Shown here: positions 51,548 through 64,000 of the stretch, in pieces
Layout: each line of letters begins with the position of its first letter
Numbering within the stretch: the first letter of the stretch is position 1
Assembly (NCBI GenBank): GCA_964006375.1
Contig: OZ023267.1
Coordinates: 27,898,739-27,962,738 of the forward strand
Source of the DNA: Tillus elongatus
Taxonomy: Eukaryota > Arthropoda > Insecta > Coleoptera > Cleridae
Direction of reading: 5' to 3'
DNA: 64,000 nt
The notes under the pieces: generated by a model
Told to the model about the DNA's origin: nothing
What the model saw: the letters and a program-made list of their open reading frames with translations, nothing else
Database searches by the model: none
Position numbers and translations under genes: made by a program

Positions 51548-54471
51548 TAGGGTGGAGTGAAATGAGTTCAAAAAAATTTTCTTTCGAATTTGCCCAACGC
51601 TGTATGACTAAATGTTTGTATGGATAAATAGCTGTTGAAATATGTAAAACTTTAATTTTTAACTTATGATCTTCAGGTGGCGCAAAAGACTTAAAGTTTT
51701 GCATTTTTTTAAATATTTAAATTAATAAAACAATTATTTTATTCACTTAAACCTTATTTTCTGAATTTAAAATATTAAGAATTGTAACTATATAACAAGC
51801 TTTTATTATTTTAGGCTTCTGTCATATCATCTGCATGCGGAGTTGGTCGTTGAATTTCAGAGAAAAACTGAGATTTTGTGTCGAACGTTGGCATAATTTT
51901 TCTCGATTTCATTCTTGCTCGGATGTATCCATCACGTGCTTCACTTCCGCATACAGCCAAACTAGCTTCATTGACCAGTTTTCGCCTCTCTCTACAGCTT
52001 GCACGTGACAGGGAAAATTTTCAATACAGATATCTATATTTTTATTCATAATTTTGTCCCATATTTCACTGTCACTATATTTTGAAGTGAATGGCGGCTC
52101 GAATATTTTTTCTGTTGTCCAGTCTATTAAATCATAATAGTCGTTCGCTTAAAAATTTAATTTCGGGATCAAAAACTCTCTTACACTCTTCCCCTTTGCA
52201 GTTCTTCTGGCTTTAAGTACTCGTCTTAGTGCTAATTCTTTAACTTCTGGTCTTTCGTCTTGTAGCATCGCTAGTAAAATATTTTCCGAATGTGCGAAGA
52301 AAGAGTTCCGCTGTATTACTCTAAACGCAATTGTTTTAAGCTCATCTTTTAAATAGGAACATATTTTTATCATGCTTAGAAGATGGTGCGGGCCGTATTT
52401 GCATGAAGGTTTCATTTTTATACTGAACCATGTTGGCGCGTACACTTTAATCACAAACGTAGCAAGCTCGAACAGACTTTCAGATGGGTACTTGGTGGTC
52501 ACATATAATCTCAAAATTCTGTTTGCACAGGTTAGCCAACGAGAGTGGAGCAGCTTTCTTGGATGCTTATTAGCCAAGTCAGTTGTCACGTTACCTTGTC
52601 TAACAGCTTGACAAATTTCCAAGAGATATTTTCGGTCAGTGCTCAAAATTTTCACGTCAATCTTAGGTAACACTGTCTCAATCTTCTCAAATTCCACTAC
52701 AGGTAAGTCTGCACAGTTCTGTAACCTCTTGCCGATGACTCCTGATAACGTATTGGGACCTGACGTACTACCATCCAAAGTGTTGAAAAGATGACGCAGT
52801 GGCAATTCGTTTGCGTGCAACAAACATATAAGCCAATGTAAAGGTCGATTTAACTGTCTTTCAATCAATGTAATTGCTCCATTCTTAGAGCCTGTGTTGA
52901 CAGCAGTTCCGTCACATCCAGTGGCTACAATGGTTGATAGATCCTTAAAATGCAACTTTAGAAAGTTCATTATGCTATTTTGTATAGAAATAGCGGTTCC
53001 AGAAGGAGGCGTAACGTGGCCAATATACTGCGAATCTGGCTCGGACAGCAAAACAATATGTTCTTCGGTAATTGTTTTTCTATGATACTTGTTACCATGT
53101 TTTTCTTGAACGAAGGACCTGTCTTTTCGGCCATCAAAGTATAAGCCGCTTATTTTATTATCATAACTCGCCAAGCTCGAACTCTGCAACTCTTCTTGGA
53201 CTTGCTGTCGCTCGCGTCGTAATTTACTTCTGTCTATTACCTTTGAGGAATCTTGGTTAGAAATCAAGGCAAACTCTTGAAGAACTGCACTGGCAATGAT
53301 TGATGCTGATCTGTCGGAGACACCAGTCCGATCACAAGCAGTGGCAAGATTTTCTAGTCGGTGCCTCATCTGCTTTGTATTTTTAATTTGGGGGACGATG
53401 AGATATCCGATGAAAGTATTGCAGAAAAGTCTGGGTCTTGGTTGCTGTCTGACAAGCTTCCACTACTTCGGAGGTCTCTGACTCTGCAGTCAATGCCGTA
53501 TCTGGTGAGGGACTTAAAGTTCGCTTAATTGACTGTTTATTTTTTTTCTCCAGTCTCAATTGCCTGCGCTCCAAAAGTTTGGTTGTTTCTATATCTATTG
53601 AACCAATATACATTTTACGACATTCCCTTTGATCTTGCAAGCATTCCAGCTCTCTCTTATGGATTTTTGTTGAACATTTACAGAAATCGGCACGAATGCA
53701 TTTGCACACAGCGATATCAAAGAGATTTCTCGTCGCATCTTCGTAAACTTCATTTTTATTTTTAGCTACTCGGCATTTCTTCATTTTCTTGTATTTCTGA
53801 TAATATTGTATTATTCTGCTTAGAATTTGTTGTTGAGATATAAGAGGAATAGAGGATTTATTCCATAGCTTTGTTAAATCAGTTGTAATTATTTCCCACA
53901 CGTCTTTCACAGAAGGATCTTTCCCATTCATTTTCCACTTCAAGTCATATCTTATCCACAAATAATATTTTATTATATCTGAATATGTAGGTAACATATT
54001 GTCTTTTAGTTTTTCTGCGCCACCAAAGATAGGACACGACAAATCCTTTCTTGTTTTAGGCATTTTACTGACCGATTAAAATCGTAGTTTCCGCAATTAT
54101 TTCAACCTGTGGTCCGCGCGACTGACTTATTCAGATTAATTGTATTGTATCCGTGGCGGCATAACACAGTTACAAGTTCGGCTGGGGGGAGGGGGGAGAT
54201 ATAAGTGTGATGTGTGACGTGTGTGTAGTACGAATAAATGTGTTGGCGACGTTAAAATGAACAAACGGAGGTCGGAGGTGCCTGTCTACTGTGTCTACTT
54301 CAAATAATATCTCGCAAAAAATCACAAAAATAAAACCTTAGGTTCAGTGCGCCACCTGAAGATGAAGTTAGAATTTGATAATATTTTAGGTACTTTCCTA
54401 TGTACCACCAAGGCATGGAATGGTTATACAGGAAAAAGCAAATTTAAAAAAAAAAATTTCACTCCACTCTA
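51548..54471 (-). mobile_element. hAT-like DNA transposon, complete ends, 8-bp TSD
   Basis: A 2924-bp element. The terminal inverted repeats are tagggtggagtgaaat at 51548 and, inverted, tagagtggagtgaaat ending at 54471. The 8-bp duplication atatacac flanks it (51540-51547 and 54472-54479). A second, subterminal inverted pair (atcttcaggtggcgca near 51666-51683; its complement near 54346-54363) is present. The 8-bp TSD and TAG-type ends match hAT. The single gene lies on the minus strand. Confidence 0.85.
51811..54063 (-). pseudogene. hAT-like transposase, nearly full length
   Basis: The ATG at 54063 opens a 226-codon N-terminal part with a Cys-rich patch (CKCIRADFCKCS). One frameshift, or a short unrecognised intron, near 53370-53400 leads to a 406-codon open frame (52149-53369). 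That frame has YFDGRKD, ATGCDGTAVNTGSKNG, CLLHANELPLRHLF and SRWLTCANRILRLY, a layout like the RNase H fold of hAT transposases. A TAA at 52146-52148 interrupts the C-terminus. The same frame continues ANDYYDLIDWTTEKIFEPP and, after a 2-bp slip near 52000, reaches GSEARDGYIRARMKSRK and ends at 51811. So one stop and two frame changes break an otherwise well-kept gene. It is probably a recent arrival, given the intact TSD. The family is widespread in arthropods but, to my knowledge, poorly named. Confidence 0.8.
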
Positions 54472-54479
54472 ATATACAC

Positions 54480-54980
54480 GCTGTCCCACCTAGACCTTCC
54501 ATTAGCCGTTTCTGAAGTACGACGCACAATTGAATTATGAAAATTCACGCACATGGGTTTCTCGAAACTACCAGTTCATCAAAAATATTGACGTTAGTAT
54601 GGGACTTCCGGGTATACCAGAAGTAGACGTGAACTTTCTTATTTCAAATGGAAGATGGCATTTTTTATTACGGATCTAGATTGCTCGTCAAATTTTATGG
54701 TAGGTTTTAGTAACATGTTATGTCATTTTTCTCAACCATTTTCGAGATATATGACTTTTTTCAAAAATTTCTTATAAAACATTGTTACATTTACACACCT
54801 CTATCTCTCTTATTTTTCAACCTGAAGAGTTGAAATTTTAAAGTGCAAATTCTAAACCGCCACAAAATATTTGGAACTTACTAAAGCTAGTACAAATTAG
54901 ACAGGGTGTCCGAAATAGACCGGTCAATCGTGACAACTTTAAAACCTAATAACTCTCTTATTTTAAATTGAACACCCTAT
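54480..54980. other. Dispersed repeat remnant, no gene
   Basis: The host sequence in which the hAT-like element landed. It partly resembles 13660-13830. Confidence 0.35.
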
Positions 54981-54982
54981 AA

Positions 54983-55050
54983 GTACACTTGGAGAACCCA
55001 AATCACCACAACACATTTTAAAAGTTAGCTTCATCAGAGGATGAAACATT
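54983..55050 (-). repeat. Hammerhead-like segment beyond the PLE 3' end
   Basis: Minus strand: CTGATGA then aagctaacttttaaaatgtg, then the shared gttgtggtgatttgggttct block. The GAAAC arm is deleted. It lies 3' of the 55.4-kb PLE in the same orientation. Confidence 0.5.
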
Positions 55051-55393
55051 CTAAATACTTAAAAAACTAACATCAACTTATATACCGGATCTCAGGTAAA
55101 GAGATCGAACTCAAATGAGACACTAGTCGTAGGAAAATTCCACAGTGTATTGTAATTTTATCGCCGGACAAGGTCTTTGCGCTTTCCCTACTGCTTTATT
55201 TAAAAAGTGTCCATCTGTAATAGTTTTCAGAAGTTTCAACGCCAGCTAAATTAACACCGATTCCTTTGGCGGCAACAAGTGTATACTAATGTAATAGGTA
55301 GAACGTGCCGAAAACGTGGGAATTTTATTTAGCAAAGCAATCGATCAAGTGACTCGTAATTGGCGCTGGTGAAGTGTTCATACATTTTTTGTT

Positions 55394-56640
55394 TTAACTA
55401 TATTTCGCAATATATGCGCTTTCGAACCCGTTTAGCTGTCCTGGATTTCTAACATTTTTTATTAATTTCAGATTATCTATATCAACGTGATGATTATTAT
55501 CCCAAATATGTCGGGCGACGGCAGACTTATCTACAGTACCGTAACGTAATTGGGATATGTGTTCTTTGAATCTAATTCCAATCGATCTTTTTGTTTGTCC
55601 GACGTATTTAAGATTACAATCTTTACAACTTATTTCATAAATTCCCGATATTTTGTCCGCGCTATCCTTGTCTTTTGGGTAACCTAGCAAGTTTTTTAAG
55701 GTATTTGTTGTAGAAAATGTTAGCTGTAAGTTGACTTTAAAAAAAATGCTGTCTAGACCCCTCGTGATTCTAGGTTAAAATGGTAAGCAAACAAAGTTTT
55801 TTTCCGATTTTTCTCTTCTGAACGTCGTTGATTCCGTCAGCATTTTCTTTGTTTTCTGTTTGTTGATTAATTTTTCCACTAGGCAAGCAGTGTATCCGTT
55901 ATATTCGGCCACGTTCTGAATATAATTTAATTCCTTGGTATATCTACTTTTGTTTAAAGGAAAATTAATTAACCGATTTACTACAAAATTCAGATTGGCC
56001 ATTGTTTGTGCGTACGTGAGTCGTTCGGGATGTAGCTTAAGGTAGTGGTTTCTTTTCTATAGACATCGAATTCTAAAGTGGCTTTATTCTTGATAACTAG
56101 TACATCGAGAAAGGGTAGTTTATTATTAATTTCTAATTCGTGGGTAAATTTTACAGAATCAAATTTATTGTTTAATTTGTTAATAAAATCGTCTATTCTG
56201 CAAATGTTTGTGTTAAACACCGCGAAAATACCATCCACGTAACGACACCACACTCTAGGAAAATAACCACTTTCACTTTCAAGATCTGTTTCAAATCTGC
56301 TCATGAAAAGGTCTGCAATAAATGGCGATAATGGATTGCCCATTGCCGTGCCTTGTGTTTGTTGAAAAAATTAATTGTTGAATTATAAAATATTTTGTTC
56401 GATGCAAAGGTTTGTTAGAGTTAAATACTCTTTACAGACATTTTCATTTATGTTATTCATTTTTAGCAACTGCTCTAAATTTGTTAAAGTTTGCTCCGTG
56501 GGAACGCTAGGAAACAATGAGGTTACATCGAATAAAATTAAAACTTCGCCTTCAGTCAATTTAACCTCTTTGATCTTATTAATAAATTCAAGCGAATTAG
56601 TTACTGAAAAACTTTTCTGTTTGACAGGCAAGATTTGGGT
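55394..56640 (-). pseudogene. Penelope-like element with RT and GIY-YIG domains
   Basis: The best PLE copy in the window. Read on the minus strand: an RT block with FDVTSLFPSVPTEQTL (N-terminal end of RT), two in-frame TAA stops near 56370-56385, and QTQGTAMGNPLSPFIADLFM. CRYVDGIFAVF follows, where the catalytic YVDD has become YVDG, then LPFLDVLV. A frameshift near 56000 leads into a linker, and one more stop lies at about 55772-55774. The GIY-YIG domain reads GIYEISCKDCNLKYVGQTKR, and the frame ends at 55394. The 5' part is missing. At 56640 it joins a repeat segment that also occurs, inverted, beyond its 3' end at 54985-55045. The element cannot encode an active enzyme as it stands. Confidence 0.85.
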
Positions 56641-56695
56641 TCTCCAAGTGTACTTATCAGTGCTCATCGCAGGTTCCAATCTTCACTTAGTGACC
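56636..56695 (+). repeat. PLE terminal segment in opposite orientation at the PLE 5' boundary
   Basis: Plus-strand copy of the shared block (atttgggttctccaagtgta, then caggttccaatcttcactta). It is joined directly to the truncated RT of the minus-strand PLE, so the PLE lies between inverted copies of this segment. Confidence 0.55.
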
Positions 56696-56727
56696 ACCCT
56701 ATATTTTATAACGTTAGTTCATGTACT

Positions 56728-56847
56728 TTTAGTGAATTTTCATTAAGAAAAATTCGCTAATAGAGAGGTCACGAAAAGCTTCTAGAAAAATTTCTTCAGA
56801 TGAGCGCGAATTTGGGTTCCTAGAAGCCAAAACCAAGGTCTGTAAAA

Positions 56848-56936
<89 letters not shown>

Positions 56937-56950
56937 CATATATATATATT
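56728..56950 (-). repeat. AT-core 3' end, inverted, with (AT)n
   Basis: Hairpin tttagtgaatttt/aaaaattcgctaa at 56728-56762, the 3' segment (tcagatgagcgcgaatttgg), then (AT)n from about 56850 to 56950. It resembles the 33.7-kb end more than the 58-63 kb copies. Confidence 0.65.
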
Positions 56951-57233
56951 CGAGCGATAATTAAAAAAATACTTAACTGATTTCAATCAAACTTGGCAAA
57001 AATATTGTTTGGGCAAAAACCGAGGTAGAGTTCATCAGCCTTTATGCTCAAGTTTTTCCGGTGGAAAATTGGGCGCAAAACTTTTTGAAAACGCTATATT
57101 TTTGTAAGTATCTGAGTAACCGGAATGAGATTTTACGTGTCGCTAGAAATAGTGCATATAAACCTATGTTGTGAATTTTAAGTAATTTAGTGGACAATAT
57201 TCAGAGCTTTTTCCAAATTAAAAATAAAATGCC

Positions 57234-57451
57234 ATGCGTTGAGACGACTTAGTGGTTAAAGTCCAATTCCTGACAGACAGAGTAGTTAACTGCCACGCGT
57301 AGATTGATCCATACAGGTATTAACCATACATCAACGGTAACCAAACTAAATATATACCAGGCATAAACATACTACCCGAACCAACAATCGTGAAATCTCG
57401 GCCGCAGTTATGGAAAATGACAGACAACATGAAATAAAAAATTTGCCATTT
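57234..57451 (+). mobile_element. tRNA-derived SINE, copy 2
   Basis: Plus-strand copy: A-box-like cgacttagtggttaaagtcc, then a B-box-like tagattgatcc, then the shared body. The two copies agree over nearly their whole length, which fixes the unit. Confidence 0.6.
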
Positions 57452-57739
57452 GATTGTTTTTATCTTAGGTTAATGAGAGAATAGGTTGTTTTTCTATTAA
57501 TAGAATAGATTATTTTAGTTTATATGAAAAGCTTGTTAGTTGTCCAAGACCCAGCCTATAAAATAAGTTATGTTACTAATTAATTCTTTGACATAGGAAG
57601 AGTATGTATGCAATCAGGACTTAAAAATTGTGTATATATAGCAAAATTTGAAATCAATTTCATTCTTTATTTAAAATCGAAATTTCAAAATGAAAAATGA
57701 GTATATAAGAGTATATAAACCTGGGATAAATTAACATGT

Positions 57740-57860
57740 CAAGCGAGCGGCGTTACCCCGTTGAAAAAAACCATTGTCTTTGGATCTCCAAAGTTAAGCA
57801 ACTTTGGGCACGATCTTTTTTTGGATAGGTGACCACCTGGGAGCATCGTGTACTCTTACC
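57740..57860 (+). pseudogene. 5S rRNA-derived segment
   Basis: It matches eukaryotic 5S rRNA in order: ccccgttgaaaa near 57756, the internal A-box region aaagttaagcaactttgggc at 57790-57809, and the C-box-like ggataggtgaccacctggga at 57823-57842. Many substitutions and extra T or A runs mark it as a pseudogene or the head of a 5S-type SINE. Confidence 0.7.
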
Positions 57861-58197
57861 TCTTTTTTTAGGTAGTGACATTTATGTTTTGTTCTTATTA
57901 GTCAATTTTTATTTTAAAAAAATAAGCGTATTTTATTTAAAAAAAATTGCTAATAGAGAGGTATCGATGGTGAGACTTTGCAAAAATTTCAGATACCATG
58001 CTTTAAAATGGTACATTTAATACAGCCACAAGCCTAAGCTTATTTGAATGGTACCTTGTAAAATGTATGTCAGAAATATATCAGGTTGCCTGGGAGATGA
58101 AAATTTTTAACGTCATCTTCCACAGCAAACTTAAATGTTGTACTGTAAAGTACTTTTGTCAATTGTATTTTAATAAGAGAGAGTATTTTCCACAATA

Positions 58198-58395
58198 ATG
58201 GCACACTTCAATTACTCAAATTATGACGTTTTGAATTTAATTATTATTTACGGGGAGTGTAATCAAATTGTTAGCAGAACATGTCGTGTGTTTGCGAAGA
58301 GATTTCCAGATAGACATAGACCAATTCCTGACATGATCAGGAGACTATTGAAAAATTGTTCTGCGAATAGAACGTTTCGTTCAGAAGGTAATTAA
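58198..58395 (+). pseudogene. Transposase N-terminal HTH (5' part of a split gene)
   Basis: It starts MAHFNYSNYDVLNLIIIYGE, followed by CNQIVSRTCRVFAKRFPDRH and a basic tail. This matches the helix-turn-helix domain that precedes mariner-type transposases in arthropods. The gene is interrupted right here by the AT-core element and continues at 59853. Confidence 0.7.
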
Positions 58396-58396
58396 A

Positions 58397-59845
<1,449 letters not shown>

Positions 59846-59852
59846 AATAAAC

Positions 59853-60710
59853 CGCTATTGGATAATGAAGAGACAAAAATAAATGTTTTGGAATTTTTTG
59901 CATCTTTTAAGAGGAACTATTCACAAAAATCTAAAAACTAACAAATGGACACCATTTTTGTTCACTTTAATCCACATTTAGAACCTGGGGATTTTTCCCG
60001 GCATGTAGAATTCTGAGAATGGTATCTTTTGAAAACTCAAGAAGATTAAAATTTCTCAAGAGAAATTATTTGGTGCGATGAGTCAAAATTTTCAAAAAGG
60101 GCATGTTCAATCTTCGCAACAGTCACTATTGGTCCGACGAAAATCCTCACATTACTAGAGAACGAAATTTTCAGGACTGTTGCAGTTTCAATGTATTTTG
60201 CGCAGTAAAATACAACAGAATTTTTGCCCTTAACATTTGTGATGAGAACTTAACAGGTTGGTACTAATAATATTAAACAATACTGAATGTCATTTGCGTA
60301 TTAGTACATTATGTTATTAAACTATTTATTAGACTCACTGAAACTAAATTTGAAAATATGGCCCTTTTATTCATATCAGTATAAATGCTAAGATAAAAAA
60401 AGTAAGAACGAATTCTAAACGTGCACTATTTACGGGTCCTGGATATTGTCACATTCTGCAGCAAGTAATAATACCAACGTTGAACTCCTTGCATGAACAC
60501 GAAGCTGTAGAAGTTTGGTATCAACAAGTTGGAGCTCCACCACGCAACTTTTAGATAGTAAGCGACCTACTCCAGGACACATTTGAAGACAGAGGGATAG
60601 CTAACGGTGGTCCTCATCGTTGGCCGGCCCGCTCACCAGACTTGACTCAACTAGATGTTAGTATCTGGGCGTGCATTAAGAACAAAGTTTACCTTATTTA
60701 TGTAACTATG
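59853..60710 (+). pseudogene. Transposase, catalytic part (3' part of the split gene)
   Basis: It continues the 58.2-kb HTH: DNEETKINVLEFF, HFNPHLEPGDFSRHVEF, EIIWCDESKFSK (first D), HYWSDENPHITRERNFQD. After ~180 bp of unrelated or intron-like sequence (60257-60440) come YCHILQQVIIPTLNSL, VWYQQVGAPPRNF (second D changed to V) and HRWPARSPDLTQLDVSIWAC (third D kept). Stops and frameshifts make it inactive. Confidence 0.75.
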
Positions 60711-61039
60711 TAGAACTCTACTACATAATTTTTATTGTAATGTCTTATTATGGACCACTTCTCTTTCCTTGATTGTATCACACACAAACCTTTATACAAA
60801 GAATATTCTTGTAATTCAAGTACAAGGAACTATTCATGGTGCTTTGCAATTTTGGAAAATCTATTACACTTATATTTGTTCCATCACGCTGTGGTACTAT
60901 TTGCAGTGAAAATACAGACAAGTGTGCCAAAAATGCTGCGTTAACAGGTTTTGTAATCCATCTTTAATTTTACTCAGACATTTAGTAAATATTCATAGAC
61001 ATAAATAGCATATCCATTGGTCCGCGCTGAGCAACACCC

Positions 61040-62372
61040 TTTTTTTTATTTTTTATTTCAACGACACACCACGAGGGCTTACAGCCTAAATACTATCGTA
61101 GCGTGGGTGTCGACAAGGAGGAAAGAGGCAGCTTGTTAATTCTGGACTTCAAGGTTTGGAGGTTCGGGGGAGAAGGAAAAACATGTGTCGGCAAGGAATT
61201 CCACAACTTGGAAGTCCTCGGCACAAAAAAGCGGGCATAACAAGATGTTTTATGTCTGGTAACCGGGACAGTAAAAGGGTGCATTCGCTCTGTTCCCCTG
61301 GTAGATCTGTTGGAGGCAGCAGGCGGAGAAACTATGGAAGAAAGCTCATCTGAGCAGTGCCCGTGCAGATATCTATAAAAGAGAGAGAGGTCATCAACGG
61401 CACGTTGGTGGGCAAGGGAGACGTATAGCTCTCTTCTGAATGGAGTCCAAGATAGCAAGTGTAGAAGCGGCAGCAGCACCCCAGATGTGGGAGCAGTATT
61501 CGAGGTTTGGTCTTATTTGTGAAGTATATAAGGTATAGAGATTAGCTGGTGAAAAGTATTTGCGAGCCCGGAAGAGGAAACCTAATTTCTTAGCAGCCGC
61601 TTCTGCAATTGATGTGACATGTTGGTGCCAATTGAGATTTCTAACCACAGAAATGCCAAAAAGTGAAAAGGATTTATTACTTTGAATAACTTGGTTGTTT
61701 ATTATGATGGGTCTAGGGCTGGTGTATCTCTTATGAGAAAGAAAGCAAGACTGTGATTTGGTGGGGTTGAATTGTAAAAGATTTATACTTCCCCAGTCTA
61801 ATATTTTTTGGATATCCACGGAGGTAGAACCATCCATGAGTCTCATCTAATTGGGATAAAGAGACAAGCTTAGAATATTGTATATTTGAGTGGAGGGTGC
61901 TGCCGTCCGCGTAACTATGAACTGGGTTGGATGTGCTAGAGAGGAGGTCATTGATGTGGAGAAGAAACAAAGTAGGGGCTAAAGCTGAGCCTTGAGGAAC
62001 TCCTGCATTAATTGGATACAGTTTAGAGGAATGGCCATCCACGACAATAGAAATGCTCCGGTTAGAGAGAAAATTTGCTGTCCACGTACAGAGTTTTGGT
62101 GGTAGGCCATAGGCCGGTAGTTTATTAAGCAGCGCTGCGTGCCAGACCTGGTCGAATGCTTTGGATATGTCTAGAGTGACAATTCGGGATTCACCGTGTA
62201 GTTCCATAGACTTGTTCCAAGAATGGGTGGCAAAGGAAAGGAGGTCGGCAGTTGATCTGCGCTGACGGAATCCATACTGCCTGACGTGGATTAGACTGTG
62301 TTTTTCAAGAAATTTCAGTAATTCGGTGTTTATATACTTTTCCATCACTTTAGAGATGACTTAAATGAGAAA
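61040..62372 (-). pseudogene. Jockey/CR1-like LINE, RT and C-terminal region
   Basis: Minus strand. The RT block reads HVRQYGFRQRRSTADLL, VTLDISKAFDQVWHAALLNK and INAGVPQGSALAPTLFL, then HSYADGSTLHS, where YADD has become YADG by one change. After frameshifts come INLLQFNPTKSQSCFLSH and LNWHQHVTSIAEAAAKKLGF. The tail reads LSLFYRYLHGHCSDELSS and FVPRTSKLWNSLPTHVFPSP, ending SRINKLPLSSLSTPTLR before a poly-A tail (T-run at 61040-61062). The ORF is split at 62372 by the AT-core element and resumes at 63887. Confidence 0.85.
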
Positions 62373-63886
<1,514 letters not shown>

Positions 63887-64000
63887 TAGGTCTGTAGTTG
63901 CTAGGGAGCGCTTTGGTTCCTTTCTTGGGGACGGGTTGTACTCGAGCAGTTTTCCAGTTACTAGGGAATACGCCTCTATTGTAAGATGTCTGAAACAGAC
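63887..64000 (-). pseudogene. Continuation of the split LINE (upstream RT part)
   Basis: It matches the LINE copy at 42620-42740 (cgggttgtactcgagcagtt, ctctattgtaagatgtctga). It is the segment upstream of the RT block that was separated by the 1.5-kb AT-core insertion. It runs off the window end. Confidence 0.8.

Overview
The window is AT-rich animal nuclear DNA, most likely from an arthropod (probably an insect). The reasons are spliced ion-channel exons, decayed insect-type LINEs, Penelope-like elements (PLEs), mariner/Tc-type relics and very long (AT)n tracts. I see no intact gene. Nearly every longer open frame is a transposon fragment or an (IY)n translation of a microsatellite.

Host gene. 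Two exons on the minus strand belong to a Cys-loop ligand-gated (GABA/glycine-receptor-like) chloride channel subunit. An 83-bp exon at 46913-46995 encodes the C-x13-C Cys-loop, and a ~150-bp exon at 15956-16105 encodes the segment before TM1. Their splice phases match. The intron between them is about 30.8 kb and is filled with mobile DNA. No other exon of this gene was recognised.

Layout. 1-8.5 kb: AT-core repeats, an inverted repeat next to PLE debris, and a mariner-type relic. 8.9-11.4 kb: a decayed RNase H-type LINE and tandem repeats. 11.7-15.7 kb: dispersed repeats, a second mariner-type relic, inverted hammerhead-like segments and a 218-bp tandem duplication. 15.9-17 kb: the channel exon, then a PLE GIY-YIG end followed by a hammerhead-like motif. 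17.6-19.5 kb: an AT-core repeat running into a tandem and palindromic array of 306-bp units, each with a well-formed type I hammerhead ribozyme. 20.9-22.7 kb: a mariner-type relic and a second RNase H LINE. 23.5-28.8 kb: minisatellite-rich DNA without recognised genes. 29-43 kb: inverted PLE-like repeats, LINE 3' ends, AT-core repeats, a SINE, and a 266-bp hammerhead-like insertion with a 4-bp target duplication. 44-46.8 kb: a complete but decayed DNA transposon (TIRs, 4-bp TSD). 49-51 kb: PLE and LINE endonuclease relics. 51.5-54.5 kb: a complete hAT-like transposon (8-bp TSD, one long ORF). 55-57 kb: the best PLE copy. 57-58 kb: a SINE and a 5S rRNA-derived segment. 58-64 kb: a mariner-type transposase and a LINE, each split by a ~1.5-kb AT-core element.

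How the parts fit. Two themes stand out. First, hammerhead or hammerhead-like RNA motifs recur at PLE ends, in inverted repeats, in the 266-bp insertion and in the 306-bp tandem array. This fits a PLE-plus-retrozyme system in which PLE reverse transcriptase could copy small ribozyme-bearing RNAs. Second, a non-coding element family with an (AT)n core and a 3' hairpin ending CTAA inserted between A and T in two older transposons, which resembles non-autonomous Helitron/Helentron-type elements. All readings are by eye; no folding or database search was run.
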